A stretch of 64,000 nt of DNA from Acytostelium subglobosum LB1 (lineage: Eukaryota > Evosea > Eumycetozoa > Acytosteliales > Acytosteliaceae), in assembly GCF_000787575.1 (NCBI RefSeq), contig NW_012236519.1, positions 702,256 to 766,255 on the forward strand, read 5' to 3'. Every line of letters begins with the position of its first letter. Position 1 is the stretch's first letter. This document shows, one piece after another, positions 54,861 to 64,000 of this stretch. The notes under the pieces are model-generated. The model made no database searches. It was not told the DNA's origin and saw only the letters and a program-made list of their open reading frames with translations. Position numbers and translations under genes: made by a program.

Positions 54861-55317
54861 CTATCTATCTCTCTGTAATTGAACGAGGGTAAAGAGGTAG
54901 TTGTTAATTAATGTATTTAATTCGTCGTTAGTCATAGACAAAAGGGGGGATTGGGCCTTGAAGCCCCGCAAATTTAGGCCATGGTTGATTGGGGTCCATC
55001 CAATTGTTGTTGGTCTCCAAATTTGCAACCCCTTCTCACACACATTGGTGGGTACTTTGTAGACCTGACCTGTCATATGACGGGCTCGTCTATCATCAAT
55101 TCAAATAAATCAATATGAATGATTGTGTTTGATCTCTATGTTTTATCTCTATTTATGTGTTTGTGTTGTGTGTTTATGTGTGTGTTTGATCAAATAATTA
55201 CACACACTCACTCACAGATTGGATGATGATTGATTGTGATACATACTTGATCGAGTGTTGGTAAGTTAGTTCTAAAATAAGAGAATTAGTTAGATGATAA
55301 GACACTAATAAATTCAT
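54861..55317 (-). CDS. Hypothetical small protein (two exons)
   Basis: Possible exons 55317-55247 and 55089-54861 give 99 residues. The second exon reads ARHMTGQVYKVPTNVCEKGLQIWRPTTIGWTPINHGLNLRGFKAQSPLLSMTNDELNTLI with good splice signals (GTATGT, GATAG) and looks like a real, small, conserved protein. The first exon (MNLLVSYHLTN...) is weaker; an alternative is an extra 34-nt intron. No known domain. It lies between the RhoGEF gene and the exchanger gene on the same strand. The GLQIWRPTTIGWTP segment suggests a mitochondrial ribosomal or respiratory accessory protein, but that is only an impression. Confidence 0.4.
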
Positions 55318-55599
55318 AATATAAACTAGTTTTACTAGTGCTCGCTAATGTGAGAGGACAGGAATTGAGAATCAATCATAATCAATCCAATCCATTCTAT
55401 CCATCCATCCGAAATGTGGAGAATGTTATCGGTTTGAGTGTGTGTGTGTGTGTGTGTGTTGTCTAAAGAGTGAGTGAGTTGTTTGAAGTTGATTGATTGG
55501 TGGACTGATACTTGTCGACAGATGGAATTGATTGAATGTGGATTGATTGATTGATTGATTGATGTGGGGAGGTGGAGGGGAAGGGACTGATTGATTGAG

Positions 55600-57521
55600 T
55601 TATTGCCAGTGAGCAAAGGTCTCAAGAATGTACACCAACAGGATGGAGAGTGGATAGAGTGATAGGACCAAAGGTGCCAACATGAACCCTGTTTGATTGA
55701 AAGTAGATTGATTGAGATAATTAGTTAGTTAGTAAATGGGCTTATACTCGCGAGACGAGATATCGCCAACATACTCATGGTCTTGTTAAGGGCACCAATA
55801 GTTCCAACAACCATCGTGACGAATAGAATTGTGACAGTCTCTGCTGAGAACTCCCATGTCAAGTTCCTGAAGTACACAAGGGCAAAGAAGATCTAAGGTA
55901 GTGTGTAGAGAGGGTGTGTAAGACAGGTAAACTTGATCACATGGATTGATGGATGAGTGGATGAGTAACTTACACCAAGACACATTGTGTTGTTCATGGT
56001 TGCTGAACCGTAGAGAGCAGAGTAGGTGAGGGATGTGTTGGTCTTCTTCTTCTTGGAGGAGAAGATCAGCGAGGAGATGAGCTCAGAGGCATTGGAGCAG
56101 AAGGGTGTCACGATGAATGAAATGAAGAACAGCTTGATGTTGAGCTTGTTGCCAAAGTCTGTGATGACTCCAACCATGGGGTCACTGAACACTGACACCA
56201 TCACACTGCCGACAGCCAGCCAGAAGGTGGCGCGAAGTGCAATCTTCTTTCTCTCGGCAGGTGTCAATGGTCCACTGCTCTCCTCTTCCTCGTCGTCGTC
56301 GTCCTTAGCAGCCGGCTTTTGAGACTTGTCATCGACCTGAATCGAAGCCTCATCGCGCTCGGTTGACTTGGCGTGTGCCTTGGACTTCCACTTCAAACCA
56401 ATACCCTTGACATCGACGGGCAGGTGCTGGTGCTCTGGGGTCAGCAGGGCAGCTGTCTCTGAAATAGTGTGTGGGGCGGCGCTCGAGGATGACTGGCCAG
56501 CCTCGCTACCGGCACCGGTCGATGGGGATGATGCAGAGAAGGGACCACCGCGGCGCTTCATCAAGTTGTGGAGGAAGTGATGCATTGTCTGCTCGAGCAT
56601 GTATCTCTTCTTGGCCTCAGCCATCTTCTTCTCTTGCAGCTTGGGCTGAACGACCTGGTAGACACTGTAGGAAACGAGCAGGATGATGCACACGATGAAT
56701 CCAGTGAGAGCGAACCATTTCTCGACGCTCTGGCCCGATGCTGGGTCCTTGAGATAGGCAAAAGCCACACCCTGGACGATCAAGTAGCTGATGCTGGTGA
56801 CCATCATGATCTTGGCGTTGAGGGGAGTGTCATCGTCGACTGAGGCACCAGTCTCGGTGAGCGACCATGAGGTGCAGACGCCGTCCACTGAGTGTCCATT
56901 GCGAATATCTGTGCGCGCCAGCAAGAGACTGGCAGACCAGGGGATGGTTAGCAACATGATTGTTGAGCCGGCTAGGGTTCCAATGCCCACACCCAGCTGG
57001 GTCTGTGGGTCGTTGCCAAAGGCACCACTGACAACGATGATCATGGCGTCGGGGAAGGCCGACAGGAAGGGCAGCAGCAGACCACCGATCAGACCAGGGT
57101 CGAGGATCTCGAGCAGCAGCTCAGAGCCATCCGAGATGAACTTGGCGCCAAAAGCCAAGATGACGCCGTAGAATGCCATGAGGATGATCATGCCCATCAC
57201 GGTGCCACTGCAGGGCCAGATGGAGTTCATGCAAGAGGACTCGCAGCGACATGATTCGCCACTGCAGTAGCCATCAGAGCATTGTGGTAGATCGGCGATC
57301 GTAGTGTTGGTCAACAGACCAGTCAGACATAATGATTTGTCTGAACACCAGTATGATTGATCGATTGAAGCGCATGTATCACAATCAGTTGCATTGCTAA
57401 CTATTATATAAGGTGCGTCTACATTTCCAATTGAATGATAAAGTGTTGTTGTTGCTGTTGCAGATGTTGCAATCAATAAAATGCTCATAATGAGCAATAT
57501 TGATTTAATCATCATCGTCAT
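55600..57521 (-). CDS. Cation/Ca2+ exchanger (NCX/CAX superfamily)
   Basis: Membrane antiporter, 584 residues; exons 57521-55974, 55892-55775 and 55688-55600. Signal peptide, then a Cys-rich lumenal segment (CDTCASID ... CSGESCRCESSC), then about ten membrane spans. The first repeat has FISDGSELLLEILDPGLIGGLLLPFLSAFPDAMIIVVSG and AGSTIMLLTIPW, the second TPFCSNASELISSLIFSSKKKKT; both carry the acidic residue and Pro/Ser/Asn pattern that binds Ca2+ in this superfamily. A long cytosolic loop in the middle is acidic (DDDDEEEESS). The plant NCL-type exchangers, which have the same GSSVMLLT-like stretch, are the closest that I recall, but there are no EF-hands here. Likely on contractile-vacuole or other endomembranes. 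Confidence 0.88.
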
Positions 57522-57836
57522 ATTTAATTATTAATAATTATATATATCTCTTATGTATGTGTGTAGGGTTGACGATAAATGATGAATGCTTGTAGGTGGT
57601 GTTCATGTCAACAACAACATGACCAATGGGTTGGCGCTTCATTAATGTGTTGGGTTAATGATTTTTTCAAAGGTTTGACAGTTGAGATCACAATAACACC
57701 ATCAAAAAAAGGATATTATTGTGAAAGGGTTTCGCCCATTGTGGGTTTTTCAAGGTGGGCGACACAATTTGGTGATCGACCTCCAGATCAAACTTTCACT
57801 CTTGAACTACGTATTTTATTAATAATATAAAAGACA
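57522..57836. promoter_or_regulatory. Divergent intergenic region
   Basis: 315 bp between the exchanger start (minus) and the AT-rich orphan (plus). It includes TATATAT near 57538 and a GTTTTT-rich part. No RNA gene or site is recognised. Promoter role inferred from position. Confidence 0.4.
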
Positions 57837-58559
57837 ATGATCTATAAAGTTTTTAGATCTTGGAGGTATTTATATTCATTAATTCAAAAATCCATATCCA
57901 AGTTGAAAAATAATACAATACTAATAATATTAATAATAATGTATTTGTTGAATCAAGAGATTAATACTCAATTAAATGGACATCCAGTTCCAAAGGCTTT
58001 AGAACTTATATTAGAAAATGAATGGTCTCAAAATGTATCATCCTATAAATCATACTTTATGTTATTATCATTTCAACTACAATCAATAGGATCTTATTTT
58101 CATTATTTCTTTCATCATGACATTACAAATATTCAAACATTAATTGAAATGATAAAAGAATATTCTACTCAATTATTAAGTTTTAATCTTAAAATAATAG
58201 AATATCATAATATAATAGAGGAATATATTTTAAATCAATCAAATGAAAGACAAGATAAATTAAGATATTTATTACCTTTATTGTTGGTGGAATTCAACAT
58301 GATTGATTTATTTAGAGATTTGATTGATTCTTCAAAGGAAGATGATGAAGACAAGATCAAAGAAGTCATGTCCAACTTGGACGAGATATATACAAATTAT
58401 CAAGATGATGTTTTATACAATTTAGATGAAAGTTCAAAGTTACATAAGATACCAATACAACCTGAACTCAAAGAAAATAAGGGAGTTGTGTCGTATATTA
58501 GAGTTATGTCTCAAATAGTCATCAAAAGACTTCAAGATTTCATTAAATATATTGATTAG
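57837..58559 (+). CDS. AT-rich orphan protein, mostly helical
   Basis: 240 residues, no known domain. Much more AT-rich than its neighbours (Leu as TTA, Ile as ATA, Asn/Lys as AAT/AAA). A hydrophobic segment at about residues 23-38 (NNTILIILIIMYLL) could be a signal-anchor; then long amphipathic helices (ALELILENEWSQNV, QSIGSYFHYFFHHD, TLIEMIKEYSTQLLSF, DKLRYLLPLLLVEFNMIDLFRDLI) and an acidic part (SSKEDDEDKIKE). A shorter start at 57939 (MYLLNQE) is possible. No intron. Composition suggests either a recently gained gene or a gene under weak codon selection. Function unknown. Confidence 0.6.
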   Translation: MIYKVFRSWRYLYSLIQKSISKLKNNTILIILIIMYLLNQEINTQLNGHPVPKALELILENEWSQNVSSYKSYFMLLSFQLQSIGSYFHYFFHHDITNIQTLIEMIKEYSTQLLSFNLKIIEYHNIIEEYILNQSNERQDKLRYLLPLLLVEFNMIDLFRDLIDSSKEDDEDKIKEVMSNLDEIYTNYQDDVLYNLDESSKLHKIPIQPELKENKGVVSYIRVMSQIVIKRLQDFIKYID

Positions 58560-58820
58560 TTGGAAGAACTAACTGGATCTCAATCAACTTCAAGTGGACC
58601 CTCACAATAAATTATTATGACATTGTTTGTTTGAATTAAAAGTCAATCAACATGTGCACATGTCAATTATTGGGGCTTTTTGATCGAGTCTTTTTTGACA
58701 TTCTCTTGTTTTTTTTTTGATGTTCAAAGTGTGGGTGAAGCCTCCTCATGAGCCCTTGAGGCCTTAATAAGATGGTGTGAAGAACAAAGACTTACTTAAC
58801 TTAATACAACAAATAAGAAT

Positions 58821-60430
58821 ATGTCACAACAACAACAACTACAACAACAACAGTATGACTACAACATTGGACATGTGATTGTATATCTACCTCATGTACT
58901 ATTAAGAGCAATCATTGATAGTCTTGAAGACAATATAGATAGGATATGCTTCAGTTTAGTATGTCGTAGATGGTATTTAGAACGCAATGGTTACTTGTTG
59001 TTCGATCCACGCTATATACCCTACTCCTACTATGTTGGCAACACATCAAATACAAAGATACGCAACATTATGCCATCCTACAGGGAGATTGTCATCAACT
59101 CACTACTACACAAGACCAAATGCAATTTGATGTATTGTACCACTCCCTCGGAGATTGGTACTTACAGTTGGTTGCCCTATGACTATCTTCAAACATTAGG
59201 TATAGTAATGATGGGAAGGACTTCCACTCAAGCTCACTCACTCACTCACATACTCACATTACAATCACACTCTGATCAGACCTACCTGTACCCGACAATG
59301 TACACCAGGTCCAGTTCACAGAATCATTCAATCAACCGTTGGAATCATTACCAAGTTTGGCCAAACCTAATGTTAAATGGATAAGGACATCAAGGGACTT
59401 TAATCAACCTATTAGGCCAGGATCAATCCCACCCAATATTGAGAAGTTGGAGTTTGGCGTCACTTTTAGTCAACCAATACAGCCAGGCGATCTACCCAGC
59501 ACTCTAAAGGACCTCTGGTTGGGCATGGAGTTTGACAAGAACTTCTCAGGGCCTGGGGCTTTGCCGCCATCTCTCACAAAGCTGGCACTATCATTCCATC
59601 ACTACCAGAACTTCCAGCCTGGTGTGCTTCCACAGTCGCTCACCAAGTTGGAGAACCTGGCCGTCACATCCATCCACTTGCTGCCCCCAACCGTCACACA
59701 TCTTCGATTGCTGTTTGGCTATGGCATGCACTTGATCCCTGGATCTATCCCACACACAGTCACAACATTGGACTTGGACAACTTTAACGAGAGGCTGGTC
59801 GGTGGGATGATCCCACCAAGCGTCACCAACCTCAAGTTCAGTCGATACAATCAACCGATCGATGTCGGTGTCATCCCAGAGTCGGTAGTCACCCTCGATC
59901 TGGGCGGCAACTACAATCAACTGGTCGAGCGATACTGTCTGCCAGAGTCGCTCACCAACCTTCGTCTGAGCACATGTTTCGACAAGAAGATACAGCCGGG
60001 TTCATTCCCGGATGGTCTCAAGAAGTTGCAGTTTGGCACACTATTCGATCAAGACCTAGAGCCAGGCGTGCTGCCGGAGGGTCTCGAAGAACTACGTCTG
60101 GGCGACATGATGAACAGATTACCAAAGCCTGGCGCGTGGCCTACTGGGCTCACCACACTATACATTGGCAATCAGTTCACTGTGCGCATATTGGAGTTGT
60201 TACCGCCATCATTAAGATATCTTGAATGTTACAGTTTTCAATTCTTCAAGAATAATCCATTCAATGAGCTACCAATGTCGATCACGAGCATCACCAAGTC
60301 GGACTTGTACCAACTACACTGTAGGCGTGTGGGTCTCGATCACTGGCTGGTCGTCAACTCAAAGATGGTATCATCATTTATAACATCGGATAACATGCTT
60401 GAGAGATTGACCAGATTGAGTAAGCTTTAA
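58821..60430 (+). CDS. F-box and FNIP-repeat protein (second copy)
   Basis: Exons 58821-59199 and 59280-60430 (1,530 nt, 509 residues); intron 59200-59279. N-terminal Gln run, then F-box (VYLPHVLLRAIIDSLEDNIDRICFSLVCRRWY). The repeats are very regular: FNQPIRPGSIPPNIEKLEFG, FSQPIQPGDLPSTLKDLW, YNQPIDVGVIPESVVTLDLG, FDKKIQPGSFPDGLKKLQFG, and so on, at least nine units of about 22 residues with the FNxPIxPGxxP signature. Substrate-binding subunit of an SCF ubiquitin ligase by family analogy. The exon plan equals that of the FNIP gene at 24741-26435 although the strands are opposite. Confidence 0.93.
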
Positions 60431-60598
60431 AGATGGGAAATGGGCATCATAATAATAAATATTTATTTATTTGGAATTGAGCCCATGATCGATCGATCGT
60501 GGACAATCCTCAACAACCCCACCTTCACCCGAGTCAAGTACATTTAGCTTCACTCATTCACTCATTCAATTATCTCTTTGTACTACTTATACATAACT

Positions 60599-61036
60599 AT
60601 GTCCTCATCAACAGAGTCTACAGTTACACCTGTCGGTGCAGAACAGCCACAACAGCAACAGCAACAGCAACAGCAACAACCACAACAAGAACAACAACAG
60701 AATGTAGTATTGTCTTCAGTGATATATGGAGTTGGAAGAGTGTATGCTGGCGCTGTATATGTTGGTGAGACTTTAGCAGACCTATTCGGATTGACAGAGT
60801 CAAAGTATCAATTCCATTTAGATGAACATAACATGAAGCAAGAAGAGGTAATCAATCATCACGATCATTCACTCACTCAGCCAACTCTCAATGTTCATCA
60901 TCTAACTCTCATACAATCAATCAATGATTTATAGAAAAAGAAGAAGATGGAGAGAGAAGGTATAGAGATAAGTAAACTAGAGTCTGGCGAAAGTACTAGC
61001 AAAGGCAACGATAACAACAGTCATGTCGAAGGTTGA
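60599..61036 (+). CDS. FAM177-family protein
   Basis: Exons 60599-60847 and 60935-61036 (351 nt, 116 residues); intron ends TTTATAG. After a Gln-rich start, the core SSVIYGVGRVYAGAVYVGETLADLFGLTESKYQFHLDEHNMKQEEKKKK matches the FAM177 pattern (VGExxAxxLGITxxKYQYAIDEYxRMKKEEE) known from animals. In this family the Gly/Ala-rich helix is hydrophobic and the end is charged. Its role in cells is poorly known (Golgi-related in vertebrates). The C-terminus, rich in Ser, Asn and Gly, is species-specific. The ATG at 60599 is the first in the frame. Confidence 0.82.
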
Positions 61037-61159
61037 TCGAACAATCTGTCAATCACTCAAACATTGTACATTCATTCTTAATAATAATATAAACATCACA
61101 GGGATGGCTTGCAGTTAATGGCCATCCACATTGTTAATGATATCTGGAATGTCAATGCT

Positions 61160-64000
61160 TTAATGGAAGAAGTATTTACTCTCTCGCACCTTGCTCAGGT
61201 CCAACTGACCGCGCTTAGGCAGTGGAGGGATCTTGACGGTTGGATAACGATGGATGAACCACTCGCGCAGACGCTCCAGAAGTGGCTGGGAATGCAGCTC
61301 GACAAACTGGTGACGAAGCAGAGCGTTCATTTGATCGATGGTACAGGCGTGCGTCCAGAAAGAGTCATGTACAGAGGCAAAGGTAATGTTGCGCTTGTCG
61401 CATTGAATCGCAGTGAGGAACATGTGAGTCGAATCGAGTGAATGGATAAAGTTGGGAGGGAAAGCTGAACGCTGCTTGCGCGAGTCCACTGGCAAACTGT
61501 CGTCATCGTCAGTCATCTGGAAGTCGAGCACCAGCGTACGCACACGCTGCTTGCCACCCTTGCGGTAGGGCTGCACGACTGGCAGGCCCAGTGGGGTGTA
61601 CCATGAGACGCACTCTCCAGTATCACGCGAGATGGTTCCGGCGCACTGTGCCAGCCATGACATAATGGAACGAGCACCAAGGAACATTTGGTCCAGTGAT
61701 TTGAATGTCAGCTTGGCAATGTAGGATGATGCGGCGAAGGCGACGTCATCGGTCAGATTGTACTTGTCCGCAAGTGCATTCTCGATCTGTTGTCTGGCGC
61801 CAACGTATGTGACACCGTACACACTGGTCATGACAGTCTGCTTGATGATCTTACGCTCGATCTTGCCATCGAGAATCAGTGCCAACTTGTTTCCAGTCAG
61901 CGCGTCGTCATGTACAAGTTTGGATACCATCACAGCCACACCACTGTATACATCCTGGGGCTTGGGCGACGGCAGCAGGTTCACCTTTAGACCACCCATC
62001 TCGTCTCCACCGAGTGCAGCATAATGCTGAAGGCCATTGCAAGTGCCATCCTGATGGATGGGCAGCGAGCTCAGGAACTCCTCGGGCTTGGGGCTACGCA
62101 AGGCGTCGGTCAGTTCGATACACGCGGCAAGTGTCTGCCATGGACTGTCGGCCTTGAGCCACCATTTGCGACCCTTTAGAGGGTTGTCGGCAGAGTCGAA
62201 TATGTCGTCCATGTGCTCCTCGGTGAAGGCAATACGGTCCTCAAACGACACCTTGTCTACACCGTACACATTGGCTACCTGAACGCGGAGCCACTGCAGA
62301 CCACGCGCGCCCAGCGGCTTGGCTTCGGCGAAGCGCAGCATCGAACGACAGAGGTCTGAACCCATATGATTGAGATGTGGAGGGATGGGGTAGGAACGAC
62401 CACGGAAGTCGATGTTGTGGGGGAAGTAGAACTTGTAGTCATGCAACTGCTTTGCCACGTTGAGTTTGTACACGGTGTCGCAACGCAGTGAGTGGAGGTT
62501 GGCATTGAGCGTCTTGATCTTCTTGACATTCTTGCTGTGCTGTTTCTTCATCTCGAGGTCTGTTGTAAGCTTCTCTGGGTCGGCCGCCACTGGCTGCTCA
62601 AAGTTGAAACGACTTGGCAACTCGGCGATTCCGCCGCCTGCCTCCCATGCCTCGACAATCACGTCCACAACCTTCTTGTTGGTCTTCCATGGCAATGATC
62701 CAAGAATATTCAATCCTTCATATATGTTTGAAATGTCCACTTGGTATAATGATGTTCTTTGTGTCTGTGATCTGTTGTTGAGTGGCGACAACGTGTGGCG
62801 TCAGGAGAATGATCATGTCATGGTAGTGATTGGGAAATGGATACTTACATGGCTCTCATGATGAAGTTTGGATAGGACATGTAACAACCTTCGTGGGGAT
62901 TCACCCATGGCTGTGGTCTGGTGACCATTGGCAGTAGACGTGCGTTCATAGCCTCGCGCAGGAAGTGACCCTCGTCAATCATCTCGAATATGCTCTCGTG
63001 GCACTTGACCACGTACACCTTGCGACCATTCTCATAAGTCTGATCGCGGTAGAATGCCGGCACGAGATCGCCCTTCACATCGCTGTCGCTGTACTTGTTG
63101 ACCTGACATGTGTCCATGACGATCTTGAGCATGAAGTTGCCAAGCTGTGTGACGATCTTGGTCTCGCTGGCCAGATTGTGATAGCGCTTGCGCATCTCGT
63201 TCTGCACGCGGTTCACCGACAGCACCAGTCCGTTGTATGGTTTGGTGATGTGCTTGTAGAGCTTGCGGTCGTGCTCCTTGATCACGGCCAATTGGTACTC
63301 GGCCAGCAATGCCTCGCCAATCGACTCGATCACTGCGTTGAATGTGGCGCCCTTCATGGGGTCGATTAGCAGCGCCGACATGAGCTGGTTGAGCGAGATC
63401 AGCGCCACCTTGTTGTGGGGCAGCGAGTCGAGCACGAGACGCGCCGAGGGCAGCACCTCGAATATCTTGTCCAGGTTGTCGTCGCGGGTCTTCATGTCGA
63501 TGAGCAACTCCTCGGACTCGCTCTTGCGCATTCTGTCCAGCTCTATCTTGGTCTTGTCAATCAGAGGCGTGTAGAACTGGTACATCACGTCCTTGATGGG
63601 TTTCATGCCAGACGCGCGATTGATCAGCGACGTGTCGTTGACCAGCGAGCGGTAGTTGTTGCGTGCTGTCTCTGTGGCCTGCAGCTCAAACTCGGTCTGC
63701 ACCTTGACGAGGTCGGCCAAGTTCTCGGCGGACTCCTCAGAGACAGAGGCATCGGCGCGCATGATCTCCTCTAGACGCGACAACTCTTCGGTCAGGTCGA
63801 ACATTGGCTCGAGCTCATCAACGCGTTCCAATTCGGTGGGGTCATTGAATGGGTCGAGATCGGCGAATCGCGAAGTAGTCTCTTCCTCCTCGCCCGACAT
63901 TGTCTTTATCAACTTGCGCATACTATCCAACAACTCTTTGTCCTCATCTGTCTGCTTGTAATTCTTTAACTCGTCCATTGTTAAAGATGGTTGTTGTTCT
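61160..64000 (-). CDS. rpmA: Mitochondrial RNA polymerase (T7-like), 5'-partial
   Basis: Single-subunit, phage-type RNA polymerase that transcribes mitochondrial DNA. Visible exons 64000-62849 and 62771-61160; intron 62772-62848 (GTAAGT...CAACAG). The reading frame is open past ATG 63976-63978 to the right edge (..EQQPSLTMDELKNY), so the N-terminal part, including the presequence and most of the N-terminal domain, is outside. Fingers/palm motifs: FPHNIDFRGRSYPIPPHLNHMGSD, motif A DGTCNGLQHYAALGGD, motif B/O-helix region RKIIKQTVMTSVYGVTYVGARQQIE, and motif C ASVHDSFWTHA with the second catalytic Asp. It ends at the FFH foot, as expected for the family. All catalytic residues are present. The symbol follows the D. 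discoideum gene, recalled and not checked. Confidence 0.94.

Noticed and set aside
61109-61441. Plus-strand ORF MQLMAIHIVNDIWNVN...
   Set aside because: Antisense to the conserved C-terminal part of the mitochondrial RNA polymerase.
1-64000. tRNA, rRNA or CRISPR arrays
   Set aside because: No tRNA-like box A/box B cloverleaf, rRNA segment or regularly spaced direct repeats with unique spacers was seen; the repeats are tandem minisatellites or simple tetramers.

Overview
The window is nuclear DNA of a social amoeba (dictyostelid). Evidence: genes with many short introns (about 35-160 nt, GTAAGT/GTATGT...TAG), poly-Q/N and Ser/Thr tracts, F-box plus FNIP-repeat proteins, a hybrid histidine kinase with a kinase-like domain and an AAA ATPase, RhoGEF/RhoGAP signalling proteins, and dictyostelid-type papain proteases. 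Base composition is clearly less AT-rich than Dictyostelium discoideum, so another dictyostelid group (for example an Acytostelium-like species) is more likely; that placement is inference. Scattered N bases and several one-base homopolymer frameshifts point to a draft assembly. Exon coordinates below were worked out by hand from splice signals and reading frame; most totals divide exactly into codons.

Layout. 1-0.9 kb: 3' part of a papain-type protease. 1.1-8.6 kb (-): a 2,450-residue hybrid histidine kinase. 9.7-10.6 kb (-): MCTS1, five exons. 10.9-12.6 kb (+): a broken F-box/LRR-like gene. 13.9-16.5 kb: a head-to-head pair, a protease whose propeptide position is taken by a CAP domain and a membrane-anchored papain-propeptide (I29) protein with no protease. 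16.6-19.4 kb (-): BAR-RhoGAP. 19.5-21.1 kb (-): cytochrome P450. 21.8-24.5 kb (-): VIT/vWA protein. 24.7-26.4 kb (-): F-box/FNIP protein. 27.1-30.3 kb (-): large acidic Gln-rich protein. 30.6-37.5 kb: GFA/CENP-V enzyme, ankyrin/RA-like protein, Cys-rich secreted protein, PRPP synthetase, complex I subunit NDUFA2, an extended SDR reductase. 38.2 kb: small secreted Cys-rich protein.

38.7-47.5 kb is a different kind of sequence: two degenerate tandem units. Each has a GC-rich minisatellite, a decayed gene (Sac-type phosphoinositide phosphatase motifs in unit 2), a TG-rich tract and a small paralogous ORF. A strong inverted repeat lies just beyond unit 2.

48.0-64.0 kb returns to ordinary gene-dense DNA: Ser/Thr-rich nuclear-type protein, double-CDGSH Fe-S protein, uracil-DNA glycosylase with a PIP box, RhoGEF-PH-FYVE protein, cation/Ca2+ exchanger, an AT-rich orphan, a second F-box/FNIP protein, a FAM177 protein and the mitochondrial RNA polymerase, which runs off the right edge.

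The most interesting candidate system is the divergent protease/I29 pair at 13.9-16.5 kb, which looks like a propeptide split away from its enzyme. The second is the duplicated minisatellite/pseudogene block at 38.7-47.7 kb.
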